A stretch of 64,000 bases of DNA, taken from positions 62,001 through 126,000 of the forward strand of contig NZ_JACHCE010000005.1 of NCBI RefSeq assembly GCF_014200605.1. Reading direction: 5' to 3'. This document shows, one piece after another, positions 1 to 8,751 of the stretch; the first letter of the stretch is position 1; each line of letters starts with the position of its first letter. The notes under the pieces were generated by a model. The model had not been told where the DNA came from. It did no database searches and saw only the letters and a program-made list of their open reading frames with translations. A program made the position numbers and the translations under genes. This DNA is from Pedobacter cryoconitis (GTDB lineage: Bacteria; Bacteroidota; Bacteroidia; Sphingobacteriales; Sphingobacteriaceae).

Positions 1-931
1 CCCGGATACCCCTTCAGAAATTATTTACCACGGTCAAAAAAGACAGATCATGGAACTGATTCCTGCAGAATTGATTACAGGTCTGGAAGATTCTCATATT
101 CAACTCAATAAAGACGCTGTTGTACTGGTATTAGGAGGTGCCCAGGGGATTACTGCCGAGCTGATGATCCACTTTGCAAAAGATTATCCTTGTAACTATA
201 TCCTTGTTGGCCGTTCAGCTGATCCAAAATCAGCAGTACAGGGCAAAGCAGCATCCTTAAAAACGAAAGATGAAATCAGGAGTTATCTGATCCAGCAGGG
301 CGAAATTAAAAAACCGGCTGAAATAGAGCAGGAAACGGCCAGGATCTATAAGAATAACCAGATTCTGAACAGTATTGCCATGCTGGAGAATGGCGGATCT
401 AAAGTAGTCTACGAATCACTTGACCTGAGAGATGAAGACGGGCTGAGCCGTTTTGTAGATAGCGTGTATCAAAAGTATGGCCGCATTGATGGCGTTGTAC
501 ATGGTGCAGGTCTGCTGGAAGATAAATTGTTCCATAGCAAGACATCGGCGTCATTCGAAAGAGTATTTGATACTAAGGTGACCCCATTAAGAGTATTGGC
601 AGAAAAGCTAAAACCTGAGACACAGTTTGTAATTCTTTTTTCAAGCATCGCTTCTGTTTATGGTAACCGCGGACAAACTGATTATGCGGCTGCAAATAGT
701 GTAATGGACAGATATGCCTGGGCTTTGAAACAAAAGATCAATGGAAAGGTCCTGGCTATTAACTGGGGGCCATGGAAAGGGGCTGGTATGGTCTCTCCAA
801 CTTTAGAGAAAGAATATGAAAGAAGAGGTATCGCGCTGATTCCTTTACAGGATGGTATGGAGACCTTCTTAAATGAACTGAAGTACGGCAAAGAAAGTCA
901 GGTACTCATTATGGCAGGAAATAACTGGTAG
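1..931 (+). CDS. Type I polyketide synthase, C-terminal ketoreductase part (5' end outside window)
   Basis: The frame is open from base 2 of the window, so this is the C-terminal end of a larger protein; the ATG at 50 is internal. The visible part is a short-chain-dehydrogenase type ketoreductase (KR): a nucleotide-binding GGAQGI loop, a VHGAG segment, a catalytic Ser in FSSIAS and a Tyr in the DYAAAN motif. The KR would reduce the beta-keto group of the growing chain with NADPH. PfaA-type PUFA synthases and heterocyst-glycolipid synthases carry KR near the C-terminus, so KS, AT and ACP domains may lie upstream, but I cannot see them. The next synthase gene starts 28 bases downstream on the same strand. 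The KR call is firm; the family is inference. Confidence 0.85.
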   Translation, partial: PDTPSEIIYHGQKRQIMELIPAELITGLEDSHIQLNKDAVVLVLGGAQGITAELMIHFAKDYPCNYILVGRSADPKSAVQGKAASLKTKDEIRSYLIQQGEIKKPAEIEQETARIYKNNQILNSIAMLENGGSKVVYESLDLRDEDGLSRFVDSVYQKYGRIDGVVHGAGLLEDKLFHSKTSASFERVFDTKVTPLRVLAEKLKPETQFVILFSSIASVYGNRGQTDYAAANSVMDRYAWALKQKINGKVLAINWGPWKGAGMVSPTLEKEYERRGIALIPLQDGMETFLNELKYGKESQVLIMAGNNW

Positions 932-958
932 CTGATTTGTTTAAATTAATAGGCCCCA

Positions 959-3900
959 ATGAAGAAAACGGATGTAGCTGTAGTTGGAATGTCCTGTATT
1001 TTCCCCGGTGCGGGAGATCTGGATACATTCTGGAAAAATATAATAAATAAGGTCGATTCTACTCAAGTTGTGCCACCGGATCGTATTGATCCGGTGCACT
1101 TCGATAAGCAGCAGACCGGGGTAGACCGTTTTTATTGCAACAGGGGAGGGTTTATTCCTGAATATAACTTCGACCCTCAGCGTTTTGGTATCCTGCCTGT
1201 AGCAGTGAATGGTACAGAGCCCGATCATTTGCTGACACTGGATCTGGTTTACAGGGCACTGGAAGACGCAGGGGTGTTCCAGAAGAATACTTCGCTCGAA
1301 AAAACCGGTATTATCATTGGAAAAGGTAATTATGCAGGGCCCGGCGCTACCAGGGCCATTGAAATTGTAAGAACAGGTGAACAGATTGCCGCGGTACTGA
1401 AAGATTTGCTGCCTCATCTGGAGACAGCAGATATAGAAAAAGTAAAGCATGAATTCCAGGCTCGTAAAGGTCGTTTTGGGCCAGATACAGCAATGGGATT
1501 GATCCCGAATTTAGTAGCCTCGCTGGTTGCTAACCGTTTAAATCTGGGTGGAGTAGCTTTTACGTTGGATGCAGCCTGTGCAAGCTCATTGATTGCTATA
1601 GATCATGCTGTTCAGGAATTAAACAGCGGACGCTGCAATATGGTTATTGCCGGCGGCGTACATGTAGGGCAGAATGCAGCCTTCTGGAGTATATTCTCCA
1701 ATTTGGGGGCGCTGTCAAAACAAGAAAAAATAAAACCTTTTGATCAGAGTGCTGATGGTTTAATTATTGGTGAAGGCTGCGGATTTGTTGTTTTAAAACG
1801 GTTAGAAGACGCAGTTAAAGATAAAGACCGGATTTATGCAGTCATCAAAGGGGTTGGGGTAAGCAGTGATGGAAGTGGGACCAGTGTAATGAGCCCTTCG
1901 GTAAAAGGTCAGCTCAGAGCCATAACACAAGCCTGGGAAAACTCAGGAGTATTGCCAGCAACTATCGGTTATATTGAAGCACATGGTACAGGGACACCAT
2001 TAGGAGATAAAACTGAGCTGGAAACACTGACACAGTTCTTTGGTGCTGATGATCAGTTGCTCAGAGCGGGTATCGGGACGGTAAAATCAAATATCGGCCA
2101 TGCCATGCCAGCAGCAGGAATTGCAGGTTTAATTAAAACCTGTTTAGCTTTGTATCATGATATTTTACCGCCAACCTTACATTGTGAAAATCCCTTAGCA
2201 CAACTAGAAAAGACTCGTTTTTTAGCTGTGCAGGAGCCATTAAACTGGGAGAAAACAGGTTTGCCTAAAGTTGCCGGGGTTAATGCTTTTGGTTTTGGCG
2301 GTATCAATGCCCATGTTGTACTCGAAGGGTTTACAGCCCCTAAAAAAGACGGGGTATTGTTATTGGCCCGTCCAAGTCTTAAAGCGCTGACTGAAGCTTT
2401 AGAAAACCACGATTACAGTACGGGTACAGGAAATTACCGTATTGCTGTATTTGATCCGACACCAGAAAGAATAAAAAAAGCGATTAAGATCGCCTCGAAA
2501 GATAATCCATGGCGTAATAAACAGGATATCTGGTATACCAATGAACCCTTGCTCAGTAATGGCGGAAAAATTGCCTTTGTCTTCCCTGGTTTAGACGGAC
2601 TTGCAGGAGGGGAAATTAACAGTGTAGCTGATTATTTTGAGATCGCAACCGATCAGCATATTAAGGCCGATGGATTGCTGAGCGAAGCCTTAAAAACATT
2701 GGGTAAAAGCAGTGTTTTGGATATTGCCCTTAAACAACTGGGGGTACAGCCTGATATGAATGCAGGGCATAGCCTGGGAGAATGGCTGGCTGCAAGATCA
2801 TCAGAACTGGCAGAAGAAAGCTCTGTATTGCAATTATTGAAAGTTCTGAATCCTGAAACTTTTGAATTAAAAGATTCCAGGTTTATTGCTGTAGGTTGTG
2901 GCATAGAACAGCTTTTGCCTATCATAGCTGACATCAACGATGTATATCTGTCAAATGATAACTGCCCGCAGCAGGTCATTCTTTGCGGAAGTAAAGATGC
3001 ACTGGAAGAATTGACACCAATTTTAAAAGCAAAACAAATTTTCCACCAGGTACTGCCATTTCAATCTGGTTTCCACTCTCCGTTTATTGCAGATAAACTA
3101 GAAGTAATTCTGGAAGGGATGAAAGATATGCAGTTCCGTAAAACCACCACTCCGCTGTGGTCGGCCACTACTTTAGAACTGTATCCGGAGGGTTTTGAAG
3201 CCATCAGACATTTAAGTGCAGAACACCTGATCAAACCGGTACGTTTTCGTGAATTGACAGAGAAATTATATGAGCAGGGGGCAAGGGTCTTTATACAGAT
3301 CGGATCTGGTGGTTTAGTCGGTTTTATAGAGGATACCCTGAAGGGAAAGAACTTTAGTACTATCTCCTCGAATGTTCCGGTAAGATCTGGAATTGCCCAG
3401 TTACAGCGGGTGCTTGCTGCATTATTTGTAGAAGGGAAAGAAGCCGGGATGAATTTTATTGGTAAAATTGGTTCGGGGCCTGCCTTAAAAAATAAAGGGA
3501 TCAGATTAGAGTTAGGCTTGCCAACGATCAGTGGTTTAAGCACGCTTAAAGAACTAACTCAGCCATCATATACGCGGCCAAAGCCTTTGGTTTATGCTAA
3601 AGAACTACTGGAAGATGTAGCTGATCCTGTAATGCAGGCTTTCAATGAGAATATGCTGGAAATGGTCAATATGCAGGCCGAAATGCAGCAATTGTTTAAA
3701 AACAGAATTATACAGCCTGCAAACTATGCAATTCCGGCGGTCCGGTCATCGCCTGTGGCCTATGAAACCCTGCGATCAGCACCTGTAAGAATACCTTTCT
3801 CTAAACAACTGGATATCACACTTGAGAATTGCCCTTACCTGAAAGACCATGCGCTATTAAGACAGCCAAAAGACTGGCATTGCGTAGATGATATGGATCC

Positions 3901-5233
3901 GGTAATTCCGATGACAATGATCTTTGAACTATTCGCAGAGATCGCAGAAGAGCAGTCTCCCGGAGAACAGGTACAGAAGATATTGAATATTAAGGTATTT
4001 CAATGGATGAATGTGATCAAACCATTCCGGGAAACCGTTACTGGTGAATGGAAAGATCAGCAAAGGGTATATCTCAATTTAGAGCGTTTTGCGAACGCTG
4101 AAGTCATTTTGTCGGCAAAATTAGGGATTGCTGAACATCAGGTCTTTGATATAGGTAAGGTTCTGGATATCCAGAGAAGTCCGGAGCAGATCTATGAAAA
4201 TCATATGTTTCACGGACCGGGTTACCAGGGGATCAAATCGCTGAAAGCGGTTGGCGAAAAAGGAATTACCGGTATCATTGAAAGCGGTGCCGGAAAAGGT
4301 TCTCTGCTGGATAATGCAGGTCAGCTTTTTGGATTATGGCTGCAATTGATCCTGACCAAAGACAGGATTGCCTTCCCGGTAAAAATACAGGAGATCGAGT
4401 TTTTTGAGAACATGCACGATCAGCAGGGTGAATTTGAATGTACCTGTGTACTGACAGAGATGAATGGAGAATTTGCTACAGGCAATTTTATCATCAAAAG
4501 AGATAACAGGGTTTGGGCAATTATTTCGGGCTGGCAGAACAGAAGACTCGAAATAGATGATGCTTTATGGAGTGTTTCTATGTCCCCGCTGCATAACCGT
4601 TTATCAAAAGAAATTGCGCCGGGCATTTTTATGTTCCATAATGCTTATTCAAGAGTCGTTTCCTGGGATTTTATCCTGAAACGCTATTTCAATCAGGAAG
4701 AGAAAAAATATCATAATTCATTGCTCCCCAATAAAAGAAAAGCCTGGATGATTAGCCGGGTGGCCGTCAAGGATGCTGTAAGAAATCTGCTCAATATAGA
4801 GAAACAACATGCCTGTTATCCGATCACATTTGAAATCAAATCGGATGAGCGGCAAAAACCTTACCCTCACGGTGGTCAAACTGCTGGTATTCATGTTTCT
4901 TTAGCGCATAAAGGAACTGATGCCGTGGGGGTGGCCCGTTTAGACAGGCCTGTAGGGATAGATATAGAAAGTATTGAAGACCGCAGTACAGGTTTCTTTG
5001 ACCTTGCATTTGACGATACGGAAATTGTTTTACTACAGGGAAGGGATAAAGCAGAATGGGCCACCCGTTTCTGGACCGCCAAAGAAGCTTATGGTAAATA
5101 CTTGGGCAAAGGCTTACAGGGAAATCCCAAAGCTTATATAGTTGAAGAAATCAGAGGCGAAGAATTGCGTATTAAAGACATATTTATAAAGACCATTAAA
5201 CACCATAATTATATCATCGGATGGACACAATAA
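959..5233 (+). CDS. Iterative-type polyketide synthase, KS-AT-DH-phosphopantetheinyl transferase
   Basis: A 1424-residue multidomain synthase. The ketosynthase (about 1-455) has the full triad: Cys207 in DAACASS, His342 in HGTGTP, His381 in KSNIGH. The acyltransferase (about 530-840) has Ser605 in GHSLGEW and a later FHSPF motif. A double-hotdog dehydratase (about 950-1200) shows His964 and Asp1118 (LLDNAGQ). The C-terminus (about 1230-1424) is a Sfp/EntD-type 4'-phosphopantetheinyl transferase, with GIDIE near 1335 and WTAKEA from 1372. I see no carrier-protein DSL/DSI motif inside the protein, so it must use the discrete ACP that follows or ACPs of the upstream synthase. An integrated C-terminal PPTase is known in enediyne PKSs; PUFA and heterocyst-glycolipid synthases have related KS domains. 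The product is unknown. Confidence 0.92.
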   Translation: MKKTDVAVVGMSCIFPGAGDLDTFWKNIINKVDSTQVVPPDRIDPVHFDKQQTGVDRFYCNRGGFIPEYNFDPQRFGILPVAVNGTEPDHLLTLDLVYRALEDAGVFQKNTSLEKTGIIIGKGNYAGPGATRAIEIVRTGEQIAAVLKDLLPHLETADIEKVKHEFQARKGRFGPDTAMGLIPNLVASLVANRLNLGGVAFTLDAACASSLIAIDHAVQELNSGRCNMVIAGGVHVGQNAAFWSIFSNLGALSKQEKIKPFDQSADGLIIGEGCGFVVLKRLEDAVKDKDRIYAVIKGVGVSSDGSGTSVMSPSVKGQLRAITQAWENSGVLPATIGYIEAHGTGTPLGDKTELETLTQFFGADDQLLRAGIGTVKSNIGHAMPAAGIAGLIKTCLALYHDILPPTLHCENPLAQLEKTRFLAVQEPLNWEKTGLPKVAGVNAFGFGGINAHVVLEGFTAPKKDGVLLLARPSLKALTEALENHDYSTGTGNYRIAVFDPTPERIKKAIKIASKDNPWRNKQDIWYTNEPLLSNGGKIAFVFPGLDGLAGGEINSVADYFEIATDQHIKADGLLSEALKTLGKSSVLDIALKQLGVQPDMNAGHSLGEWLAARSSELAEESSVLQLLKVLNPETFELKDSRFIAVGCGIEQLLPIIADINDVYLSNDNCPQQVILCGSKDALEELTPILKAKQIFHQVLPFQSGFHSPFIADKLEVILEGMKDMQFRKTTTPLWSATTLELYPEGFEAIRHLSAEHLIKPVRFRELTEKLYEQGARVFIQIGSGGLVGFIEDTLKGKNFSTISSNVPVRSGIAQLQRVLAALFVEGKEAGMNFIGKIGSGPALKNKGIRLELGLPTISGLSTLKELTQPSYTRPKPLVYAKELLEDVADPVMQAFNENMLEMVNMQAEMQQLFKNRIIQPANYAIPAVRSSPVAYETLRSAPVRIPFSKQLDITLENCPYLKDHALLRQPKDWHCVDDMDPVIPMTMIFELFAEIAEEQSPGEQVQKILNIKVFQWMNVIKPFRETVTGEWKDQQRVYLNLERFANAEVILSAKLGIAEHQVFDIGKVLDIQRSPEQIYENHMFHGPGYQGIKSLKAVGEKGITGIIESGAGKGSLLDNAGQLFGLWLQLILTKDRIAFPVKIQEIEFFENMHDQQGEFECTCVLTEMNGEFATGNFIIKRDNRVWAIISGWQNRRLEIDDALWSVSMSPLHNRLSKEIAPGIFMFHNAYSRVVSWDFILKRYFNQEEKKYHNSLLPNKRKAWMISRVAVKDAVRNLLNIEKQHACYPITFEIKSDERQKPYPHGGQTAGIHVSLAHKGTDAVGVARLDRPVGIDIESIEDRSTGFFDLAFDDTEIVLLQGRDKAEWATRFWTAKEAYGKYLGKGLQGNPKAYIVEEIRGEELRIKDIFIKTIKHHNYIIGWTQ

Positions 5234-5529
5234 CGAAAAACAAACAGCTGAATAATGACGAGATCTTTGATTTGATGAAGCAATTTATCACAGAGGTCAT
5301 AGGAGAAGAATTTGTGGAAGAAATGGATATCACCCCTAAAAGCTCTTTTACTAAAGACCTGGAGATGGACAGTATAGAAATCGTATCCTTCTCTGAAAAG
5401 ATAAAGGCACATTTTGGTGAGCAAATTGATTTTACAGGCTGGTTATCCGCTATGGATCTTGATCAGCTGATTAATCTGAACCTGGAAATGATTATTAATT
5501 ATATACACGAATGCCAGTCATCAAAGTAA
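5221..5529 (+). CDS. Acyl carrier protein
   Basis: A small acidic protein of 102 residues with the phosphopantetheine attachment motif EMDSIE, Ser51. It starts inside the last codons of the PKS gene (13-base overlap), which points to translational coupling. It probably carries the chain for the preceding KS-AT-DH protein, which has no carrier domain of its own, and may be primed by the PPTase fused to that protein. The C-terminal segment is rich in Leu and Ile, as expected for helices III and IV of an ACP. The fold call is firm; the partner assignment rests on gene order. Confidence 0.9.
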   Translation: MDTITKNKQLNNDEIFDLMKQFITEVIGEEFVEEMDITPKSSFTKDLEMDSIEIVSFSEKIKAHFGEQIDFTGWLSAMDLDQLINLNLEMIINYIHECQSSK

Positions 5530-6272
5530 ATAACAGGGATGTTCACATCCAGGAACTGAATAAAGGAGCGGCTGAAACTGTTCTTTTAATTCATGGGATG
5601 TTCAGTAACCTCTCTGTGTATTACTTCAATATAGCCCCGGTACTGGCCGAACATTTTCATGTAGTGATGTACGATCTGAAAAGTCATGGAATGAGTGAGC
5701 GCACGCTGCAAGGTTACGACCTGCACAGTATGACTGATGATCTTTATGCTTTAATGGAAGTATTGAACCTCGGTCAGGTGCATCTGGCAGGTTATAGTTT
5801 TGGGGGGCTGATTGCTTTGAAAATGGCCGTACGTTTCCCCGAAAAACTGAGAAAACTAGTACTAATAGAAGCGCCTGATCCTAATGATGCTCAAACCCGT
5901 GGCATTATTGATGAATACAGCAGGGAGTTTCTGGAACATTATGTAGCCAATTTTACGGATACAACGAAAGTGAAAATGGGTAAAAGACAAATGGACCGCA
6001 ACCACAGGATGTATGAATATCTGTTTTATCAAACCAGTATCAAAAGTGATATGATCAGAGAAAGCGGGTTCTTCAATAATCCCGGAATAGCTAAGCTGGA
6101 AAAAGACACGCTTTTAGTATACGGATCGGATTCTAACTGTCTGGAAGCGGGTAAACAGCTCCATCAAAAAATAAGCAGATCTGATCTGGTCCCTTTAGCT
6201 GGAGATCATAATATCCCAATCCAGGAGCCTGTGATGGTTGCAGAGCTTGTTGCTGGATTTTTTAAAAATTAA
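5511..6272 (+). CDS. Alpha/beta hydrolase, possible product-release thioesterase or esterase
   Basis: A 253-residue alpha/beta hydrolase. It has an oxyanion HGM motif near residue 28, a nucleophile elbow GYSFGG with Ser96, a YGSD strand likely supplying the acid, and His233 in GDHNIP, so the triad looks intact. The start overlaps the end of the ACP gene by 19 bases. Placed between the ACP and the glycosyltransferases, it may hydrolyse or transfer the finished acyl chain from the ACP, taking the role of a thioesterase. That role is inferred from context; family members also include esterases and lactonases, and no signal peptide is visible, so it should act in the cytoplasm. Confidence 0.82.
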   Translation: MPVIKVNNRDVHIQELNKGAAETVLLIHGMFSNLSVYYFNIAPVLAEHFHVVMYDLKSHGMSERTLQGYDLHSMTDDLYALMEVLNLGQVHLAGYSFGGLIALKMAVRFPEKLRKLVLIEAPDPNDAQTRGIIDEYSREFLEHYVANFTDTTKVKMGKRQMDRNHRMYEYLFYQTSIKSDMIRESGFFNNPGIAKLEKDTLLVYGSDSNCLEAGKQLHQKISRSDLVPLAGDHNIPIQEPVMVAELVAGFFKN

Positions 6273-6294
6273 TTGTCAAACTAACAGACGCTCT

Positions 6295-7500
6295 ATGGCA
6301 AAATTTGTATTTATTGTCCCTCCTTTAACAGGTCATATTAACCCTACCTTAAGTATGGGTGCTGTGTTAATTCAGCGTGGACACCAGGTGGGCTGGATTA
6401 CACTGGACCCCGGTTTAGGTGCTAAATTACCAGAAGGTGGTGAATTGCTATGTATCAATTATGACCAGAGTGATCAGCAGAAACAGGATAGCGGGCAATA
6501 CCTGGATATGATTACCAAAAAAATTGTCTATGGTATAGACAGTATCAAGTTTTTATATGAAGATGTATTAATTCCGTTAAACCGGCATAGTTATGAAGGT
6601 ATAGCGGACTGGCTGGAAAAATATAAACCAGATCTGGTCATCACAGACCATCAGATGTTTGCCGGGGCTATCGCTGCGGTAAATCAGAAAATACCATATG
6701 CGACCTCAGTTACTGCCCCCGCAGCTATAAAAATCATGGATGAGCTGCCTAAGGTTCACGAATGGGAAGTAAACCAGATTGTCGCGTTGCAAAAAGAATT
6801 CGGGATTGATAAAATAGATTCTATAGCCTGTTCCAGTCTTTTAACTATGGTTTTAACTTCAAAAGCATTTTTCGGAGAACTGGAGTTGCCTGCTTATTAT
6901 CATTTTGTGGGGCCGGTTATTAACCGCAAACCAGTAAAGACATCTTTTGACTGGGAACTGCTTCAAAAAAACAGCAGGCCTAAAATATTAGTCAGTATCG
7001 GGACAACTTTTGATCACGAGCATAAAAAGAGTTTTTTCACTAAAGTGATTGCTGCTTTTGCAGAGGAAGACCTGACTGTAGTGGTTGTCTCGGACCCTTC
7101 TCTTTTTGAAGAGTGGCCAGAGAACTTTATTGTGCAGCGTATTGTTCCTCAGCTAGAATTACTACCGCATTTAGATGCCGTAGTTTGTCATGGCGGACAT
7201 AATACGGTTTGTGAAAGCTTAATGAACGGGTTACCAATGGTGGTTATTCCAATTGCCTATGATCAGTCACATGTGGCTGGCAGAGTAGCACGTGTTGGTG
7301 CAGGTTTACGTTTGAACTTCAACCGTTTCAAAGCCGGGCATCTTCAGGAAGCTGTCCGTGAAATCCTTCAGGAGCCTGCTTTTAAAGCTTCAGCAGTTGA
7401 AATCAAACAATCTTTTATTGACGCAGGCGGAACCCAGGCAGCTGCTACTTTGCTGGAGCAGTTTAGTGTCAATGAACCTTTGTTTTTATTAAATGATTAA
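6295..7500 (+). CDS. MGT/UGT-type glycosyltransferase (first of tandem pair)
   Basis: A 401-residue GT1 (macrolide/UGT-type) glycosyltransferase. I chose the ATG at 6295 because it gives MAKFVFIVPP, matching the start of the neighbouring paralog; the upstream in-frame ATG at 6238 lies inside the hydrolase gene. The N-terminal acceptor half carries GHINPTLS. The C-terminal donor half carries the nucleotide-sugar signature HGGHNTVCESL, then GLP and AYDQSH, near residues 299-325. Such enzymes move a sugar from a UDP- or dTDP-sugar to a small hydrophobic acceptor in the cytoplasm. Position behind a PKS and ACP suggests that it glycosylates the polyketide or fatty product. The sugar is unknown. 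Confidence 0.9.
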   Translation: MAKFVFIVPPLTGHINPTLSMGAVLIQRGHQVGWITLDPGLGAKLPEGGELLCINYDQSDQQKQDSGQYLDMITKKIVYGIDSIKFLYEDVLIPLNRHSYEGIADWLEKYKPDLVITDHQMFAGAIAAVNQKIPYATSVTAPAAIKIMDELPKVHEWEVNQIVALQKEFGIDKIDSIACSSLLTMVLTSKAFFGELELPAYYHFVGPVINRKPVKTSFDWELLQKNSRPKILVSIGTTFDHEHKKSFFTKVIAAFAEEDLTVVVVSDPSLFEEWPENFIVQRIVPQLELLPHLDAVVCHGGHNTVCESLMNGLPMVVIPIAYDQSHVAGRVARVGAGLRLNFNRFKAGHLQEAVREILQEPAFKASAVEIKQSFIDAGGTQAAATLLEQFSVNEPLFLLND

Positions 7501-7510
7501 AACAAGAATT

Positions 7511-8716
7511 ATGTCAAGATTTTTATTCGTCGTACCACCTTTTTTTGGTCATATCAGTCCCACACTGAGCATTGGCTCCAGTTTAATCGCCCGCGGGCAT
7601 GAAGTAAAATGGATAGGGATTACACCACTGGCAGAAAAACATTTGCCCGAAGGAGGAGAGTTTATTTATCCTGAAGCAGATTTACAGGAATACCAGGAAG
7701 AGATTACCCGTATTTTGAAACGTCAGGATGACGGGCCTTCCTGTTCTGGTCCGGAGGTCATGAAACTGGCATTAGAGGAAACTTATGTGCCTTTTGCCCG
7801 GATGATGATGAAAGGTCTGAGTAATTTTGCAGACTCCTGGAAACCCGATGTGATCGTCAATGACTGTATTACTTTTGCAGGTGCACTATGTGCACATATC
7901 AAAGGAATTCCATCGGTAACAACTACACCAGTTCCACCAGATGTGATGGGAGATACGGCAAATAGTGCCCCTAAAATATTTGAATGGCAGCAGCAATTAA
8001 TCCGCGGGCTGCAAAGGGAACTGGGGATAACTGAAGACGGGATTTTTATCCATTCTTCTAAACTGAATCTTGTTTTTACCTCTCAGGCTTTTGCCGGATT
8101 TGAAGAGGTACCCTCGGCCATGAAATTTGTAGGCCCCGTAAAAGGCAGGCCAAATCATGCTGCTTTTGACTGGGAAAGGCTTGCACAGGCGAAAAACCCA
8201 AAGGTATTTGTGTCTTTAGGAACTTTGTTAGTTGATATCAGGGCTGCATTTTTTCAGAAACTGATTGATGCTTTTGCCAATGAACCCATAACTATTATTG
8301 CAGCCACCAACCCGGATATTTTTGAAGTATGGCCGGATAATTTTATTGTAAACAGTTTTGTACCGCAGGCAGAATTAATGCCGTATATGGATGCTGTGAT
8401 TTGTCATGGCGGTTTTAATACAGTCAATGATACTTTTACCAATGGTTTGCCCATGCTGATCACACCTATTGCCTATGATCATTTTCATACAGCTAAACTC
8501 ATTGAAAATGCTGGCTGCGGAATCAGTATCCGTTATAAACGGTTAAAAATAGCAGACCTGAGAAATACTGTTTTTGAATTGCTGGAAAACCCAAAATACA
8601 GAAATGCGGCATTGAAAATCAAGGAAACCTTTAGCGCTGCAGGAGGAAATGATAAAGCAGTACAGTTGCTCGAGGATTTTGCCGAGGCGGAACAATTAGT
8701 TGAAAAAGATAACTAA
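7511..8716 (+). CDS. MGT/UGT-type glycosyltransferase (second of tandem pair)
   Basis: A 401-residue paralog of the previous gene with the same organisation: an N-terminal FVVPPFFGHISPTLS and a C-terminal HGGFNTVNDTF signature. The ATG at 7511 is preferred over 7493, which overlaps the previous stop, because MSRFLFVVPP aligns with the paralog's start. Two donor-site positions differ from the first copy: Glu to Asp (CES versus NDT) and the final Gln to His (AYDQ versus AYDH). In plant UGTs the last position of this motif affects the choice between glucose and galactose, so the pair may use different sugars; that is inference. It probably adds a second sugar or a second glycosylation site to the same lipid. 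Confidence 0.9.
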   Translation: MSRFLFVVPPFFGHISPTLSIGSSLIARGHEVKWIGITPLAEKHLPEGGEFIYPEADLQEYQEEITRILKRQDDGPSCSGPEVMKLALEETYVPFARMMMKGLSNFADSWKPDVIVNDCITFAGALCAHIKGIPSVTTTPVPPDVMGDTANSAPKIFEWQQQLIRGLQRELGITEDGIFIHSSKLNLVFTSQAFAGFEEVPSAMKFVGPVKGRPNHAAFDWERLAQAKNPKVFVSLGTLLVDIRAAFFQKLIDAFANEPITIIAATNPDIFEVWPDNFIVNSFVPQAELMPYMDAVICHGGFNTVNDTFTNGLPMLITPIAYDHFHTAKLIENAGCGISIRYKRLKIADLRNTVFELLENPKYRNAALKIKETFSAAGGNDKAVQLLEDFAEAEQLVEKDN

Positions 8717-8751
8717 TACCCATAAACCCAACAAAAAATGGTACTAATTAA

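Noticed and set aside
2653..3543. Long minus-strand open frames inside the PKS gene (108 and 160 codons)
   Set aside because: They overlap well-supported KS-AT coding sequence, have no ribosome site or family resemblance, and look like shadows of the real reading frame.
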